Source: Microcella alkaliphila (GTDB lineage: Bacteria; Actinomycetota; Actinomycetes; Actinomycetales; Microbacteriaceae). Taken from it: a DNA stretch of 64,000 bases. This document shows, piece by piece, positions 1 to 7,535 of the stretch. The notes beneath the pieces were generated by a model that saw only the letters and a program-made list of their open reading frames with translations, was not told where the DNA came from and did not search any database. Position 1 is the stretch's first letter; each line of letters opens with the position of its first letter. Where the stretch lies: positions 248,001-312,000 of the forward strand of contig NZ_SGXT01000013.1 in NCBI RefSeq assembly GCF_004216855.1, given 5' to 3'. Made by a program: the position numbers and the translations under genes.

Positions 1-751
1 TCGCGCCAGTGCCGAGCACGAGGCCCGTGTGCACGATCGTGAAGGCAATGTAGAACCACAGCACGAAGCGGTGGGTCTGACGGGCCCAGGTGTCTGAGAG
101 CGGGCCGTGGGCGCGCATCCATTTTTCTGGCCAGAGCGGCGACAGCCGCAGGCCGGTCGCGAGCGCGAGTGGGGCGGCGACAACGACGGTCGAGGCGTAG
201 GCGAGTTGCTGCAGCGAGTTGTACGACACCCAGCTGTCGTTGCGGGGCACATCCAGCGACGCGTACTGCAGCGCACCCGACAGCGCGTTCGGCACGACGG
301 CCCAGTCGGTGGGGATCAGCCGCATCCAGTGCCCACTGACGGCAAGGAGCACGACGTAGACGAGGCCGACGGCGAGCCAGCCGACCACGACGACCAGGTG
401 CCACCAGGTGTGGATGCTCAGCCTCGTCGGGCGGCGCGTGTCGCGCTCGCGCACGCGGCGTGTCCAGAACGCGATCGGCCGCGTCTTCGAGCGAATGTGC
501 AGGCCCGAGCTCACGATGAACAGCAGGAAGAACCCGTTCAAGAAGTGGGTCCAGCTGAGCCAACCGGGGTAGCCCTCGGGAGTGCCGGGCGGGGGAGCGT
601 AGGTGCCGGGGTAGGTGGCGATGAATGACGCGACCGCCGGGTCGAGGCGCAGCCACCGCGCGAGCGCGATGATGGCGATTCCGGTGATGAGCGCCACGGG
701 GATGAGCCAGAGCAGCGTGCGACGACGCGGACGGGCGGGGGCGGTGCTCAC
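1..751 (-). CDS. Cytochrome b/b6-like membrane protein (partial, C-terminus off window)
   Basis: Reading leftward from a GTG at 751 gives about 250 codons with no stop, so the C-terminus lies outside the window. Five hydrophobic segments are visible, near residues 12-32, 70-86, 133-156, 190-207 and 235-250. Histidines sit in or next to them (H69 in SWTHFLNGFF, the HTWWH motif, RQTHRF, IVHTG), as expected for di-heme b-type cytochromes of the Ni-Fe hydrogenase/formate dehydrogenase gamma type. The likely role is membrane electron transfer, perhaps for a molybdopterin oxidoreductase encoded further left; that partner is not visible. A GGAGG lies only 2 nt before the GTG, so a slightly different start is possible. 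Confidence 0.7.
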   Translation of the reverse strand, partial: MSTAPARPRRRTLLWLIPVALITGIAIIALARWLRLDPAVASFIATYPGTYAPPPGTPEGYPGWLSWTHFLNGFFLLFIVSSGLHIRSKTRPIAFWTRRVRERDTRRPTRLSIHTWWHLVVVVGWLAVGLVYVVLLAVSGHWMRLIPTDWAVVPNALSGALQYASLDVPRNDSWVSYNSLQQLAYASTVVVAAPLALATGLRLSPLWPEKWMRAHGPLSDTWARQTHRFVLWFYIAFTIVHTGLVLGTGA

Positions 752-824
752 AGCCTCCACCGTACTGCCGCCAGGTGGGAGGAGTTGCGCATACTGCCCC
801 CGGTTGTCTGGCAGAGTTGAGCGA

Positions 825-1514
825 GTGTCTGACCTGAAACCGCACCGCCGTTGGCCCTGGCTCGCCTGGGTGCCCGCAGTCGTGTTGTCGCTCGCCATCG
901 TCGCGGCGGTGCTGGTTGCGCTGGTCTATGTGCCGCAATTCGCCGACGGCCCGCCACCGCCCGAGCCGGGCCAGGTCGATGACCTGAACTTCTCGGTCTT
1001 CACCGAGGAGGGGCAAGAGTTCATCGGGCGCGAGCGGCTTCCGCGCATCAACCTGGCCGACCCGCCGGTCGATGCGGCCGCGATCGGGTTGCCTGCTGAC
1101 GGCACCACCACCGTCGGGCCGCACGTGCAGAACCTTCACTACCGCCTTGCCCTGCTCGTCACGGGCGAGGGAGACACCCAGGGCGTGCGCATATCAACCG
1201 ACCAGTTCACGCTGGTGACCGAGGGTGGTGCACTGACGCGCATTGAGGTGCAGCCCGCGGGGTTCGACCCCTGGGCCGGGCTGTATCGCGACGTTCAGGC
1301 ATTCGTCGAGACCCGCGGTACGCAGTACGGGTTTGACGCCCCGAGCCAACAGCAGTTACTTGACCTGATTCTCGAGGCTCAAGAGACGGGAACGGACGGG
1401 GTGATTGTCACGGAACCGGGCACAGCGCTCGGGCTTCCCATCTCGGCCGAGATCGTCTGCGGGCCGAGCGCCGTCTGTTTCGCGACGTTCATCGTCACTC
1501 CGCCGGTAGGGTAA
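825..1514 (+). CDS. Membrane-anchored hypothetical protein
   Basis: The protein has about 229 residues. It starts with a short basic stretch (SDLKPHRRW), one transmembrane helix at roughly residues 12-36 and a Pro-rich linker, then a soluble region of about 185 residues presumably outside the cytoplasm. Two cysteines near the C-terminus (CGPSAVC) could form a disulfide. I recognise no family. The GTG at 825 was chosen because the TM-first protein begins there; upstream in-frame codons overlap the divergent neighbour and look non-coding. It is transcribed divergently from the cytochrome gene and ends about 60 nt before tRNA-Gln. Confidence 0.65.
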   Translation: MSDLKPHRRWPWLAWVPAVVLSLAIVAAVLVALVYVPQFADGPPPPEPGQVDDLNFSVFTEEGQEFIGRERLPRINLADPPVDAAAIGLPADGTTTVGPHVQNLHYRLALLVTGEGDTQGVRISTDQFTLVTEGGALTRIEVQPAGFDPWAGLYRDVQAFVETRGTQYGFDAPSQQQLLDLILEAQETGTDGVIVTEPGTALGLPISAEIVCGPSAVCFATFIVTPPVG

Positions 1515-1572
1515 ACTCGCTACTCGGTTCGCCTCCGGGCGGGCCTTCTGGCTCCGTCTCTGGCGGGGCCGG

Positions 1573-1644
1573 TGGGGTATGGTGTAATTGGCAACACGGC
1601 TGATTCTGGTTCAGTTGTTCTTGGTTCGAGTCCAGGTACCCCAG
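1573..1644 (+). tRNA. tRNA-Gln (anticodon CTG)
   Basis: A full cloverleaf can be drawn. The acceptor stem is TGGGGTA/TACCCCA with discriminator G1644, the D arm is GTGT/ACAC, and the anticodon stem GCTGA/TCAGT closes a loop with CTG. The T arm has TTCGAGT between CTTGG and CCAGG. CCA is not encoded. Its 3' half (1611-1637) recurs exactly at 6476-6502, which marks this gene as the integration target of the island. Confidence 0.95.
1611..1637 (+). repeat. Direct repeat, left copy (att-like, inside tRNA-Gln)
   Basis: This 27-bp segment runs from the 3' side of the anticodon stem to the first base of the 3' acceptor strand. It is identical to 6476-6502. Beyond it the copies drift (ACCCCAG here, GCCCTAG at the right end), so only this copy rebuilds a working acceptor stem. 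Confidence 0.85.
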
Positions 1645-1655
1645 CTCTTCTGAAG

Positions 1656-1679
1656 CCCCCGGCTGACCGGGGGTTTCTT
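1656..1679 (+). terminator. Intrinsic terminator after tRNA-Gln
   Basis: CCCCCGG-CTGA-CCGGGGG (1656-1673) forms a perfect 7-bp GC stem followed by TTTCTT. A very similar terminator (6520-6545) follows the tRNA fragment at the far end of the island. Confidence 0.85.
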
Positions 1680-2069
1680 GCATGAACGTTCCGGAGGGGT
1701 GCTCGTCAGTATGGGCTTCCGTGCACTACACGTGCACTATCCCAACTAGGCCAACACCCGAACTATGGCGATCAGTCGCTTCTGTGTTCGCGGCAGGTGC
1801 GGCTTTATGGCATCCAATACTCCGTTCGAATTGCTGCTTCCAGTTGATCGATCGGCGGCGCCCTTGCCGCAGGGTCTCTTGACGTTGAACTGGACTTGGT
1901 TGTTCTGCTAGATGCTCAACCGGCCCGTTGAGGAACGTGCACTTCCTTCTGGCCTGAGTCCCGTGGAGTGGTGGATTTTCGGGTCCTGAGCGTCGTGTCG
2001 TTGACGTGAGGGGCCACCGTGCGACGGCCAGTGAGAACGACCAAGTTACTCACGATAGGAGATCGCACG
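1680..2069. other. Island left end, no gene seen
   Basis: About 390 bases between the tRNA terminator and the transposase start. It is visibly less GC-rich than the rest. Only short frames without family features are open. It probably holds the transposase promoter and, somewhere, the left end of the IS; I could not define terminal inverted repeats. Confidence 0.5.
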
Positions 2070-2726
2070 ATGGCCCTCAATCAGTCTGCCCTGCTTCAGC
2101 TGCTCGCCGAGCTGAAACTCACCGACACCACCGACCGGATCCGTCAGATGACCGAGCGGCTCTACCAAGAACTCATCGACGCCGAGGCCGCGTCGGTGAT
2201 CGGCGCCGAACCGTACGAGCGCACCGCCGAGCGCACAGCAACCCGTAACGGGGCGAGGCTTCGCACCCTGTCGACCACGGCGGGGGATCTGGAGTTGCGG
2301 ATCCCGAAACTGCGGCAGGGGTCATTCTTCCCGTCGCTGTGGGAGCGTCGCCGTCGGGTCGATCAGGCGCTGTTCGCCGTGGTGATGGAGGCCTACCTGC
2401 ACGGCGTTTCGACTCGAAAGGTCGACGATCTGGTCAAGGCGCTCGGCGCGGACACTGGCATTTCGAAGTCCGAGGTGTCGCGCATCTGCTCCGGCCTTGA
2501 CGCGCAGGTTGCGGCGTTCCGTGACCGTTCCCTGTCAGAGGCCACCTATCCGTACGTGTTCCTGGACGCCACCTACAGCAAGGTCCGCATCGATGGGCGG
2601 GTGGTGTCCCAAGCGGTTGTCATCGCGATCGGGATCACCGCTGACGGGCACCGGCAGGTGCTCGGCTTCGATGTCGGAGACAGCGAAACAGAGGAGTTCT
2701 GGAAAGCGTTCCTGCGTTCCTTGAAG
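2070..2726 (+). pseudogene. IS256/Mutator-family transposase, 3'-truncated
   Basis: From ATG 2070, behind AGGAG at 2058-2062, about 219 codons match the N-terminal half of an IS256-family (MULE/Mutator) transposase. The sequence shows MALNQSALLQLLAEL, then STTAGDLELRIPKLR, FFPSLWERRRRVDQAL, the GVSTRKVDDLVKALG segment, and the YPYVFLDATY block with the first catalytic Asp. Homology stops after FWKAFLRSLK, near 2726. Family members run to about 400 residues, so the rest of the DDE domain, including the second Asp and the Glu, is missing. The frame then continues into a piece of an abiEi antitoxin, giving one 297-codon chimeric ORF. Transposition activity is not expected. Confidence 0.85.
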
Positions 2727-2960
2727 ACCACCACTCAACGGGACGTGGCCGGGGAGCCAGTGCGCATCTACGACGCGGCGAGGACGGTGGTGGATCTCAT
2801 GAGATTTCGGAAACGCCTTGGCGAACCGATCGCGCACGCCGCGCTTCACCGGTGCTTGGCAGCACCGAGATCGAAACCGGCGCTGCTGCTGGACCACGCG
2901 GAGGCGCTGGGGACGTTCGGGCCGATGCATGCTGCGCTCGATGTGGCGAGTGACCGATGA
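2727..2960 (+). pseudogene. AbiEi antitoxin C-terminal remnant (fused to transposase)
   Basis: The last 77 codons of the chimeric frame are not transposase. They contain VRIYDAARTVVDLMRFRKRL and a Leu/Ala-rich tail with the motifs ALHRCL and LGTFGPMHAALD. That resembles the C-terminal region of AbiEi-type antitoxins of type IV toxin-antitoxin systems in actinobacteria. The stop TGA 2958-2960 overlaps an ATG at 2957, the usual abiEi/abiEii coupling, and the next frame begins like AbiEii. The N-terminal winged helix is absent. I infer that IS insertion plus deletion removed it and joined the two coding frames. Confidence 0.7.
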
Positions 2961-3034
2961 GTCGGCCCACGCGAGAGAACGCCGCATGGCGCGCATACCT
3001 CGACCTGCAGAACCACGCACGCCGTGCGAGCTGA
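2957..3034 (+). pseudogene. AbiEii toxin N-terminal stump
   Basis: ATG 2957 overlaps the antitoxin stop as ATGA. The frame encodes 25 residues, beginning MSRPTREN and including AWRAYLDLQNHARR, which is how many actinobacterial AbiEii-type nucleotidyltransferase toxins start. It ends at TGA 3032-3034, and no continuation is visible in the following 77 nt. All catalytic motifs are lost, so this is the remnant of a toxin. It confirms that the fragment just upstream was abiEi. Confidence 0.65.
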
Positions 3035-3080
3035 CAGAATCCGCTGCAGGTAGGCTGAATCTGTAACGGTTTCTGTCGGA

Positions 3081-3116
3081 CCTGACCGCAGCCGATCCGG
3101 TGATCAGACGGTCAGG
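3081..3116 (-). terminator. Possible hairpin at the pRiA4b ORF-3 gene end
   Basis: CCTGACCG (3081-3088) and CGGTCAGG (3109-3116) are perfect inverted repeats with a 20-nt loop, and the right arm includes the stop codon region of the leftward gene. There is no clear T-tract, so terminator function is uncertain. Confidence 0.35.
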
Positions 3117-4557
3117 CCCGTATCACGGCCCGGGCGATGGCTGCGACGGCGGCGTTCACGCCCTTGGGTCGCCAGTTCGCCCGCGTCGCTCCCGCGAGCA
3201 GATTAAGCGCGTCGAGCGTGGGGCTGCCGGGGAAGGGTGCACGGTAGGGGTCTGCGCGGTCGTGCCAGCCGAGGTCGAAGAGGAGTTCGCTGATGCTCGC
3301 TTCCCACAGTTCAGCGGTAGTCTGGTTCGCGGCGACGGCGAGTGCCATCCACCCGGCGTGTCGCTCGGCGGGGGTCGTTCCGAGCGGAAGCCGGCCGGTG
3401 ATGTGTCGCAGGATCGTCTGCGGGTCGTCTCGGCGTCTTGCGATGGCCTGAGTCGGAGCGATACGGCCCTTGCGCACTGACACGAGCCCCAGTGCTCGCG
3501 CCGTGGCGCGGAGTTCCCAGACGGGCCAGGTGAGGTCTTCGCGGTTGGCCTTGCCGATCCACCATTCGGTGATGCCTGTGCGGTGTGCGATCTGCTCGAC
3601 GGCGGCGGGCTTCAGATACCCGGCGCTGGTGAGCGCCACGCCGTCCCCGACGGCGTCGAGCAGCACACGGAACGGCTCAGTCAGATCGGCGGCCTCGTCG
3701 GTGCTGATATCGGTCACACGGGCAGCGGAGGGATGAGCGAGCGCGTTGCGCAGGCCGCGTGCGCCGCGGTTACGTGCGAGTGCGAGCAGAGACTCGAGTT
3801 CCTCGACGACCGGGATTGGCTCTGCGGTGACCGCGGCGATCAGTTCGTTCGCCCCATCGATGTCGAAGACATCGGGGTGCCAACTGTCGAGCAACCAGGC
3901 GTGCCCTTCCGTTGCGTTCTCGAACGCCTCGGGGCGGAGGGCGTCGTCGTAGTCGCTGCGCACCCAATCGGCGAGCTCAGCGTAGCCCCAGACGCCGCCG
4001 CAGTCCTCTGGCGGGCACGCGAGCTTCCCGCCGACGCACACCGGAGCCGAAGGAGGACTGTCGAGCACCTTCTCGACGCGCAGGAGGTGATTCCAGTTGT
4101 CTCCGAAGTCGTAGTCGTACCAGAGCCGGTCGCCCTCGTCGGCGATGACCTGATCGAGACGTACGTCGTCTTCGAGCATCCCTTCATCGCCTTCGTCGAG
4201 ATCGAACTGCGTGAGGAACTCGGGAGGGTTCCGGTCATTGCTCGTGCGGAAGCGGTGCAGGTGGGTGTCGGTCCATCCCATTGCCGCCTGGATCGCCTCG
4301 TGTAGCCGCGGGAGGAGAATGTCGCCGGGCACTTCGATGCGTCGCCACACCGGCGGCTTCGTGCGCTGTAAATCGATGCGGATGCGGAAGCCCCGCACCA
4401 TCGATGGGACGGGGAGGAGTTGCGGCTCGGGACGCCGCCGGAGGTCGTCCAGGCCTCCCGCGTCGAACGAATCACCCGGCTGAACCGACATCGCGCTCGC
4501 CCGGATGTGATCAATGAACTTCTGAATGCCTGCCGCCCCGCAGCTCTCAGCCGCCAT
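3112..4557 (-). CDS. Plasmid pRiA4b ORF-3-like protein
   Basis: The protein has 481 residues. The middle N-terminal part shows the pRiA4b ORF-3 fold signature: FRIRIDLQRTKPPVWRRIEV, then MGWTDTHLHRF, YDYDFGDNWNHLLRVE, and CPPEDCGG..GYAEL. The family is common on plasmids and near transposons; its biochemical role is unknown. The roughly 240-residue C-terminal part (LTSAGYLKPAAVEQIAHRTG onward) resembles C-terminal extensions in some actinobacterial members. ATG 4557 was chosen because GGGAGAG lies about 8 nt upstream; a start 12 codons earlier has no such site. The gene points toward the transposase remnant and sits alone. The 288 nt between it and the abiE operon show no gene. Confidence 0.8.
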   Translation of the reverse strand: MAAESCGAAGIQKFIDHIRASAMSVQPGDSFDAGGLDDLRRRPEPQLLPVPSMVRGFRIRIDLQRTKPPVWRRIEVPGDILLPRLHEAIQAAMGWTDTHLHRFRTSNDRNPPEFLTQFDLDEGDEGMLEDDVRLDQVIADEGDRLWYDYDFGDNWNHLLRVEKVLDSPPSAPVCVGGKLACPPEDCGGVWGYAELADWVRSDYDDALRPEAFENATEGHAWLLDSWHPDVFDIDGANELIAAVTAEPIPVVEELESLLALARNRGARGLRNALAHPSAARVTDISTDEAADLTEPFRVLLDAVGDGVALTSAGYLKPAAVEQIAHRTGITEWWIGKANREDLTWPVWELRATARALGLVSVRKGRIAPTQAIARRRDDPQTILRHITGRLPLGTTPAERHAGWMALAVAANQTTAELWEASISELLFDLGWHDRADPYRAPFPGSPTLDALNLLAGATRANWRPKGVNAAVAAIARAVIRA

Positions 4558-4845
4558 ACGTACTCTCCCGGTTCCGTGCGCCTCGATTGACAACGCAGCA
4601 TCACGAACAATTCTGGCTCAGCGGATGCTCCCCTCCGAACTGCTGGGGGAGGGAAGCCTTTACTGGGGCGCACCCCGCCAGGCCAGAGGCGGCGCGATAG
4701 AAGGGAGCCGATCCCGATCGGCGTCACTCGCTCTGAGAGGGTTGAGCGCTTCCTCGCCGCGCGCAAGCAGCGCGTTTGACGACTGTCGAGTTCGGCTCCG
4801 GCGAAACGCCGGTGGAGTTCGATCGATTGCTGGGAGGTTGAGGAA

Positions 4846-5700
4846 TCAGCTCTGCGCGATGCGTGCGATGAGTTCGTTGACCCAGATGATCGCGTCATCG
4901 ACCGTTGCCAGGACGTCGAGGCCGTCGGCTGCTTCCTCGTAAAGGGTCTCCCAACGATCTCCGGCGGCTATGCGTGGCGGCCATGTCTGCTGACGTCGAT
5001 ATTCGAAGAGCCTCGTACACGTCGCCCTGGTCAACGACAGATCCACCGGTTCACGAGCCTCGAGAATCTGAAGATCGACCAGGTCGTGTGCCCGCTCGCT
5101 TCCTGCTGCCGAAAGCGCGTGAAGCTTCTGCGCGATCTGGTGATCTGCCCGCAGAACAGGAACCGGCCGGGGCGCTTCGATGCCGACCTCGGCAAAAAGT
5201 TCCGCGAGGTCGTGCGCAAGCCGGTAGTCGGGCTCTTCCGCGTCACCGATCTCGTTGTAGCCCAGCTCGAAGGCGACCGTGCACCATGGGCGACTCCGGT
5301 AGTCGAGCTTCACCTCGAACGGCCGCATGACGTACGCGGTCGGCACTCCCGTGGGGCGCGGTGCTTGCTTTTCGATGAGCCGACCGGTGAATCCCGCCCA
5401 TCCCGCGGCGAGAGACTCCTCGAAATCGCTGCGGAACTGATTCAGAGGCCCACGTCTGGCCGCATCGAGATCCCTCGTGAATCGAGTGCCGCGACCGAAA
5501 CGCAGCGCCATCGCACTTCCGCCTTTGACAGCGCCGCCGGGCAGCATCTGCCCGACGACGACCAGCGCCATCCCCACACGCCGACGAGAAGCGAGTCCTT
5601 CGTCTCCTTCGAGATTGCGGATCCGTTGCTCCAGAGAGCGGAGATTCGGCGGCGGCGTGTCATAGCTCAGCGCTGGAGTTCCTTTCGCACGTGTTGCCAT
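4846..5700 (-). CDS. abiEii: AbiEii/AbiGii-family nucleotidyltransferase toxin
   Basis: The toxin of a type IV (AbiE) toxin-antitoxin pair, 284 residues. The nucleotidyltransferase motif is intact: KGGS at residues 59-62 and DLD at 77-79, matching the family's GSx(n)DxD. A second-strand motif VKLDYRSRPW and the helical motifs HQIAQKLHAL and RAHDLVDLQIL follow, as in other AbiEii proteins. Family members are studied as phage abortive-infection toxins that act by modifying cellular RNA with nucleotides. The ATG at 5700 gives a 34-nt overlap with abiEi and no clear ribosome site, which suggests translational coupling. An in-frame start further upstream lies deep inside abiEi and is unlikely. All key residues are present, so it is probably functional. 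Confidence 0.88.
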   Translation of the reverse strand: MATRAKGTPALSYDTPPPNLRSLEQRIRNLEGDEGLASRRRVGMALVVVGQMLPGGAVKGGSAMALRFGRGTRFTRDLDAARRGPLNQFRSDFEESLAAGWAGFTGRLIEKQAPRPTGVPTAYVMRPFEVKLDYRSRPWCTVAFELGYNEIGDAEEPDYRLAHDLAELFAEVGIEAPRPVPVLRADHQIAQKLHALSAAGSERAHDLVDLQILEAREPVDLSLTRATCTRLFEYRRQQTWPPRIAAGDRWETLYEEAADGLDVLATVDDAIIWVNELIARIAQS

Positions 5701-6209
5701 TCGGCGGTCGTCAGGAGACCCTCTGCTCTCGCCTGCTTGGCTGCCGACAGGAGCCGTTCGCCCTGGATGCGACCGCGGCACTCGATAAGTGCGTCGGCGA
5801 CCGGCTGTGCCCGAAGATCCTCATAGAAGGTGGTGCGTGCGCCAGGAGCGACCTGAGTCAACTCAATGTAGGCAGGAAGCCGCGGCCTGGCACGGCGGGG
5901 GACCGCGACCCTCACCTGCTGCGGATTCACGTCGGCGAGACCGAACAGTGCCAGGACGGATTCGCCATGCAGATACGCATCCTCTCCGACCCGAAGTAGC
6001 GCTTCTGCGTACTGGTCGTAGGGCGTTGGAGGGATGTCAGCCACGCGGTATAGGCCGTAGGCAACGTTCTCGACTCCGCCCCGCGCCGCGAGCTTGGGAA
6101 GCTCGATCGGCGGGACCCCGGCCTCCGCTGCTTCCCGTGTGGTGACGTAGCCATAGTGGTCGAGCGCGATCTCGCGCACCACTACTCGGTACTTCGCCTC
6201 AGCCGCCAC
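5667..6209 (-). CDS. abiEi: AbiEi-type antitoxin / transcriptional repressor
   Basis: The antitoxin partner, 180 residues. It opens with a winged-helix region: YGYVTTREAAEAGVPPIEL, then a wing ending in GLYRVADIP, which is the AbiEi_4-type N-terminus. The C-terminal part (ESVLALFGLADVNPQQVRVA, then VADALIECRGRI) matches the C-terminal AbiEi region. AbiEi proteins bind inverted repeats in their own promoter and counteract the toxin without forming a tight complex. The start is GTG 6209, only 6 nt after a TATAGT -10 box, so the message is probably leaderless. The gene overlaps abiEii by 34 nt. A palindrome at 6211-6242 is the likely operator. Confidence 0.85.
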   Translation of the reverse strand: MAAEAKYRVVVREIALDHYGYVTTREAAEAGVPPIELPKLAARGGVENVAYGLYRVADIPPTPYDQYAEALLRVGEDAYLHGESVLALFGLADVNPQQVRVAVPRRARPRLPAYIELTQVAPGARTTFYEDLRAQPVADALIECRGRIQGERLLSAAKQARAEGLLTTAEWQHVRKELQR

Positions 6210-6210
6210 G

Positions 6211-6242
6211 TCACAACTATACTGAAAACGGTAGTGTTGTGA
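6211..6242 (-). promoter_or_regulatory. abiE promoter with overlapping palindromic operator
   Basis: TCACAACTATAC (6211-6222) and GTAGTGTTGTGA (6231-6242) form a 12-bp inverted repeat with 10 matching pairs and an 8-nt centre. The leftward -10 hexamer TATAGT (6221-6216) lies within one arm, and a -35-like GTCACA lies in the other. A protein on this palindrome would cover the whole promoter. By analogy with studied AbiE systems, AbiEi is the expected ligand. Confidence 0.7.
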
Positions 6243-6475
6243 CGGGAAGTGTGAGGGTTTGTTCAGTCAGCCTTCTGGTTCGCGACACGCTGCTCGGCGA
6301 GGTTGGCGTGGAACCAGCCAGGTGACCAGATTGGTGACCAGAAACCCGTCCGAGCGGCGCGAATCGACACGAGTCGCTGCGTAGCTGTCGGTAGCCCGCG
6401 GTAGACTCGACCCACGAGATCCCCACAATCACGGGGAACTCCGCCGATTCGGGGCTTCGACCGGACAGGCGGCTC
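6243..6475. other. Island right end, no gene seen
   Basis: About 230 bases upstream of the abiE promoter up to the right direct repeat. No ORF with family features and no RNA gene could be supported. Confidence 0.45.
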
Positions 6476-6502
6476 TCAGTTGTTCTTGGTTCGAGTCCAG
6501 GT
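6476..6502 (+). repeat. Direct repeat, right copy (att-like tRNA-Gln fragment)
   Basis: Identical over 27 bp to 1611-1637, the 3' half of tRNA-Gln. The 5' half of the tRNA is missing here and the bases that follow (GCCCTAG) no longer pair as an acceptor stem. It is followed by a terminator much like that of the intact tRNA. Confidence 0.85.
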
Positions 6503-6519
6503 GCCCTAGCTTTTCAAGA

Positions 6520-6545
6520 CCCCCGCGATGACCGGGGGTTTTCTT
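6520..6545 (+). terminator. Terminator after the tRNA-Gln fragment
   Basis: CCCCCG (6520-6525) pairs with CGGGGG (6533-6538), followed by TTTTCTTT. Sequence and position parallel the terminator of the intact tRNA-Gln, supporting the view that this end holds the original chromosomal flank of the tRNA. Confidence 0.75.
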
Positions 6546-6577
6546 TAGTTCGACCGCGTGCCGCGTACGCTCGGGGC

Positions 6578-7504
6578 ATGCGCCTCGGAGTGATCGACGT
6601 CGGATCCAACACCGTCCACCTGCTCATCGTTGACGCGCACCCCGGGGCGAGCCCCGTGCCCCACCACTCGGAGCGCTCGGTGCTGCGGCTCATGCGCTTC
6701 ATCGACGACGACGGCGCCATCACCGACGAGGGGCAGCGGATGCTCGTGGAGGCAATCGGGGGAGCGGCGCGCACGGTCGCCGAGATCGGCGTCGACGACG
6801 TCATGGCGACGGCCACCTCGGCGATCCGCGAAGCCGCGAACGGTGATGCGGTGCTCGCCCGCATCACCCGTGAGACGGGCGTCGAGCTACGCGTGCTCAC
6901 CGGCGACGACGAGGCCCGCATCACGATGCTCGCCGTGCGCCGCTGGTTCGGCTGGTCGGCCGGCGAGATCCTGCTGTTCGACATCGGCGGCGGCTCGTTC
7001 GAGATCGCGCAGGGCGCCGACGAGTACCCCGACGCGCAGGTCTCGCTGCCTCTGGGCGCGGGCCGCGCCACGATCAACTTTCTCCGCGACGACCCGCCGC
7101 CACGTGAGGCGGTGTCGCGCCTGCGGGCGCATGCCCGGGCTGCCTTCACCGAGGCGCGCGACGCGATCTTTGCCGACCGGCCGGCGCCTACCCGCGTGGT
7201 GGGAACATCCAAGACCATTCGCTCGATCGGGCGCCTCGTCGGCGGCCCGGCCGATCCGCTAACGGGGGCACCCGCTCCGATCCACTACGCGGGCCTAAAA
7301 GAGTGGGAGCCGACGATGCGCGAGATGCCGTCGGACGTGCGCCAGTACCTGCCCGGCATCACGCCCGAACGCAGCTACCAGATCCTCGCCGGCGCGATCC
7401 TCTTGCGCACGGCGATGAAGGTGTTCGACGTGTCGACGCTGACGGTGTCGCCCTGGGCACTGCGCGAGGGGCTCGTGCTGCGCTACATCGACGGGCTCGA
7501 CTGA
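6578..7504 (+). CDS. Ppx/GppA-family phosphatase
   Basis: The protein has 308 residues of the ASKHA-fold exopolyphosphatase/guanosine pentaphosphatase family. The first phosphate loop is at the N-terminus (GVIDVGSNTVHLLI), and the second is LLFDIGGGSFEI near residue 130. ATATSAIREA and the TSKTIRSIGRL motif also fit. Members hydrolyse polyphosphate or pppGpp; which one cannot be told here. It has only the two-lobed core, like short actinobacterial Ppx proteins. The ATG at 6578 lies 6 nt after TACGCT (6566-6571), so transcription probably starts on the ATG. This is the first core gene right of the island. Confidence 0.9.
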   Translation: MRLGVIDVGSNTVHLLIVDAHPGASPVPHHSERSVLRLMRFIDDDGAITDEGQRMLVEAIGGAARTVAEIGVDDVMATATSAIREAANGDAVLARITRETGVELRVLTGDDEARITMLAVRRWFGWSAGEILLFDIGGGSFEIAQGADEYPDAQVSLPLGAGRATINFLRDDPPPREAVSRLRAHARAAFTEARDAIFADRPAPTRVVGTSKTIRSIGRLVGGPADPLTGAPAPIHYAGLKEWEPTMREMPSDVRQYLPGITPERSYQILAGAILLRTAMKVFDVSTLTVSPWALREGLVLRYIDGLD

Positions 7505-7535
7505 CGAGGCCGGCGCGGGCACTACCCTCAACCGA

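Larger units (their letters stand above)
1611..6502. mobile_element. tRNA-Gln-associated genomic island with AbiE modules
   Basis: About 4.9 kb lies between two identical 27-bp copies of the 3' half of tRNA-Gln. Inside are an IS256-type transposase fragment, remnants of one abiE operon, a pRiA4b ORF-3-like gene and an intact abiE operon. Flanking genes (membrane hypothetical left, Ppx/GppA right) look like core chromosome. Duplication of a tRNA 3' half is the classic footprint of tyrosine-integrase insertion, but no integrase is visible, so the element is probably a decayed remnant that cannot move by itself. A tandem tRNA duplication followed by decay is the main alternative. Confidence 0.7.

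Noticed and set aside
1682-1882. A 66-codon open frame right after the tRNA-Gln terminator
   Set aside because: No ribosome site, no family features and Cys/Trp-rich random-looking composition.
3840-4942. Large open frames on both strands around the pRiA4b ORF-3 gene
   Set aside because: Only the 481-residue frame shows a recognisable family; the others are Ser/Arg/Thr-rich shadows.
6451-6510. A GGGGCTTCGACCGGACAGG stretch followed by a T-arm-like sequence, resembling the two ends of a tmRNA
   Set aside because: The ends are only about 50 nt apart, there is no resume frame, and the 3' part is explained exactly by the tRNA-Gln duplication.
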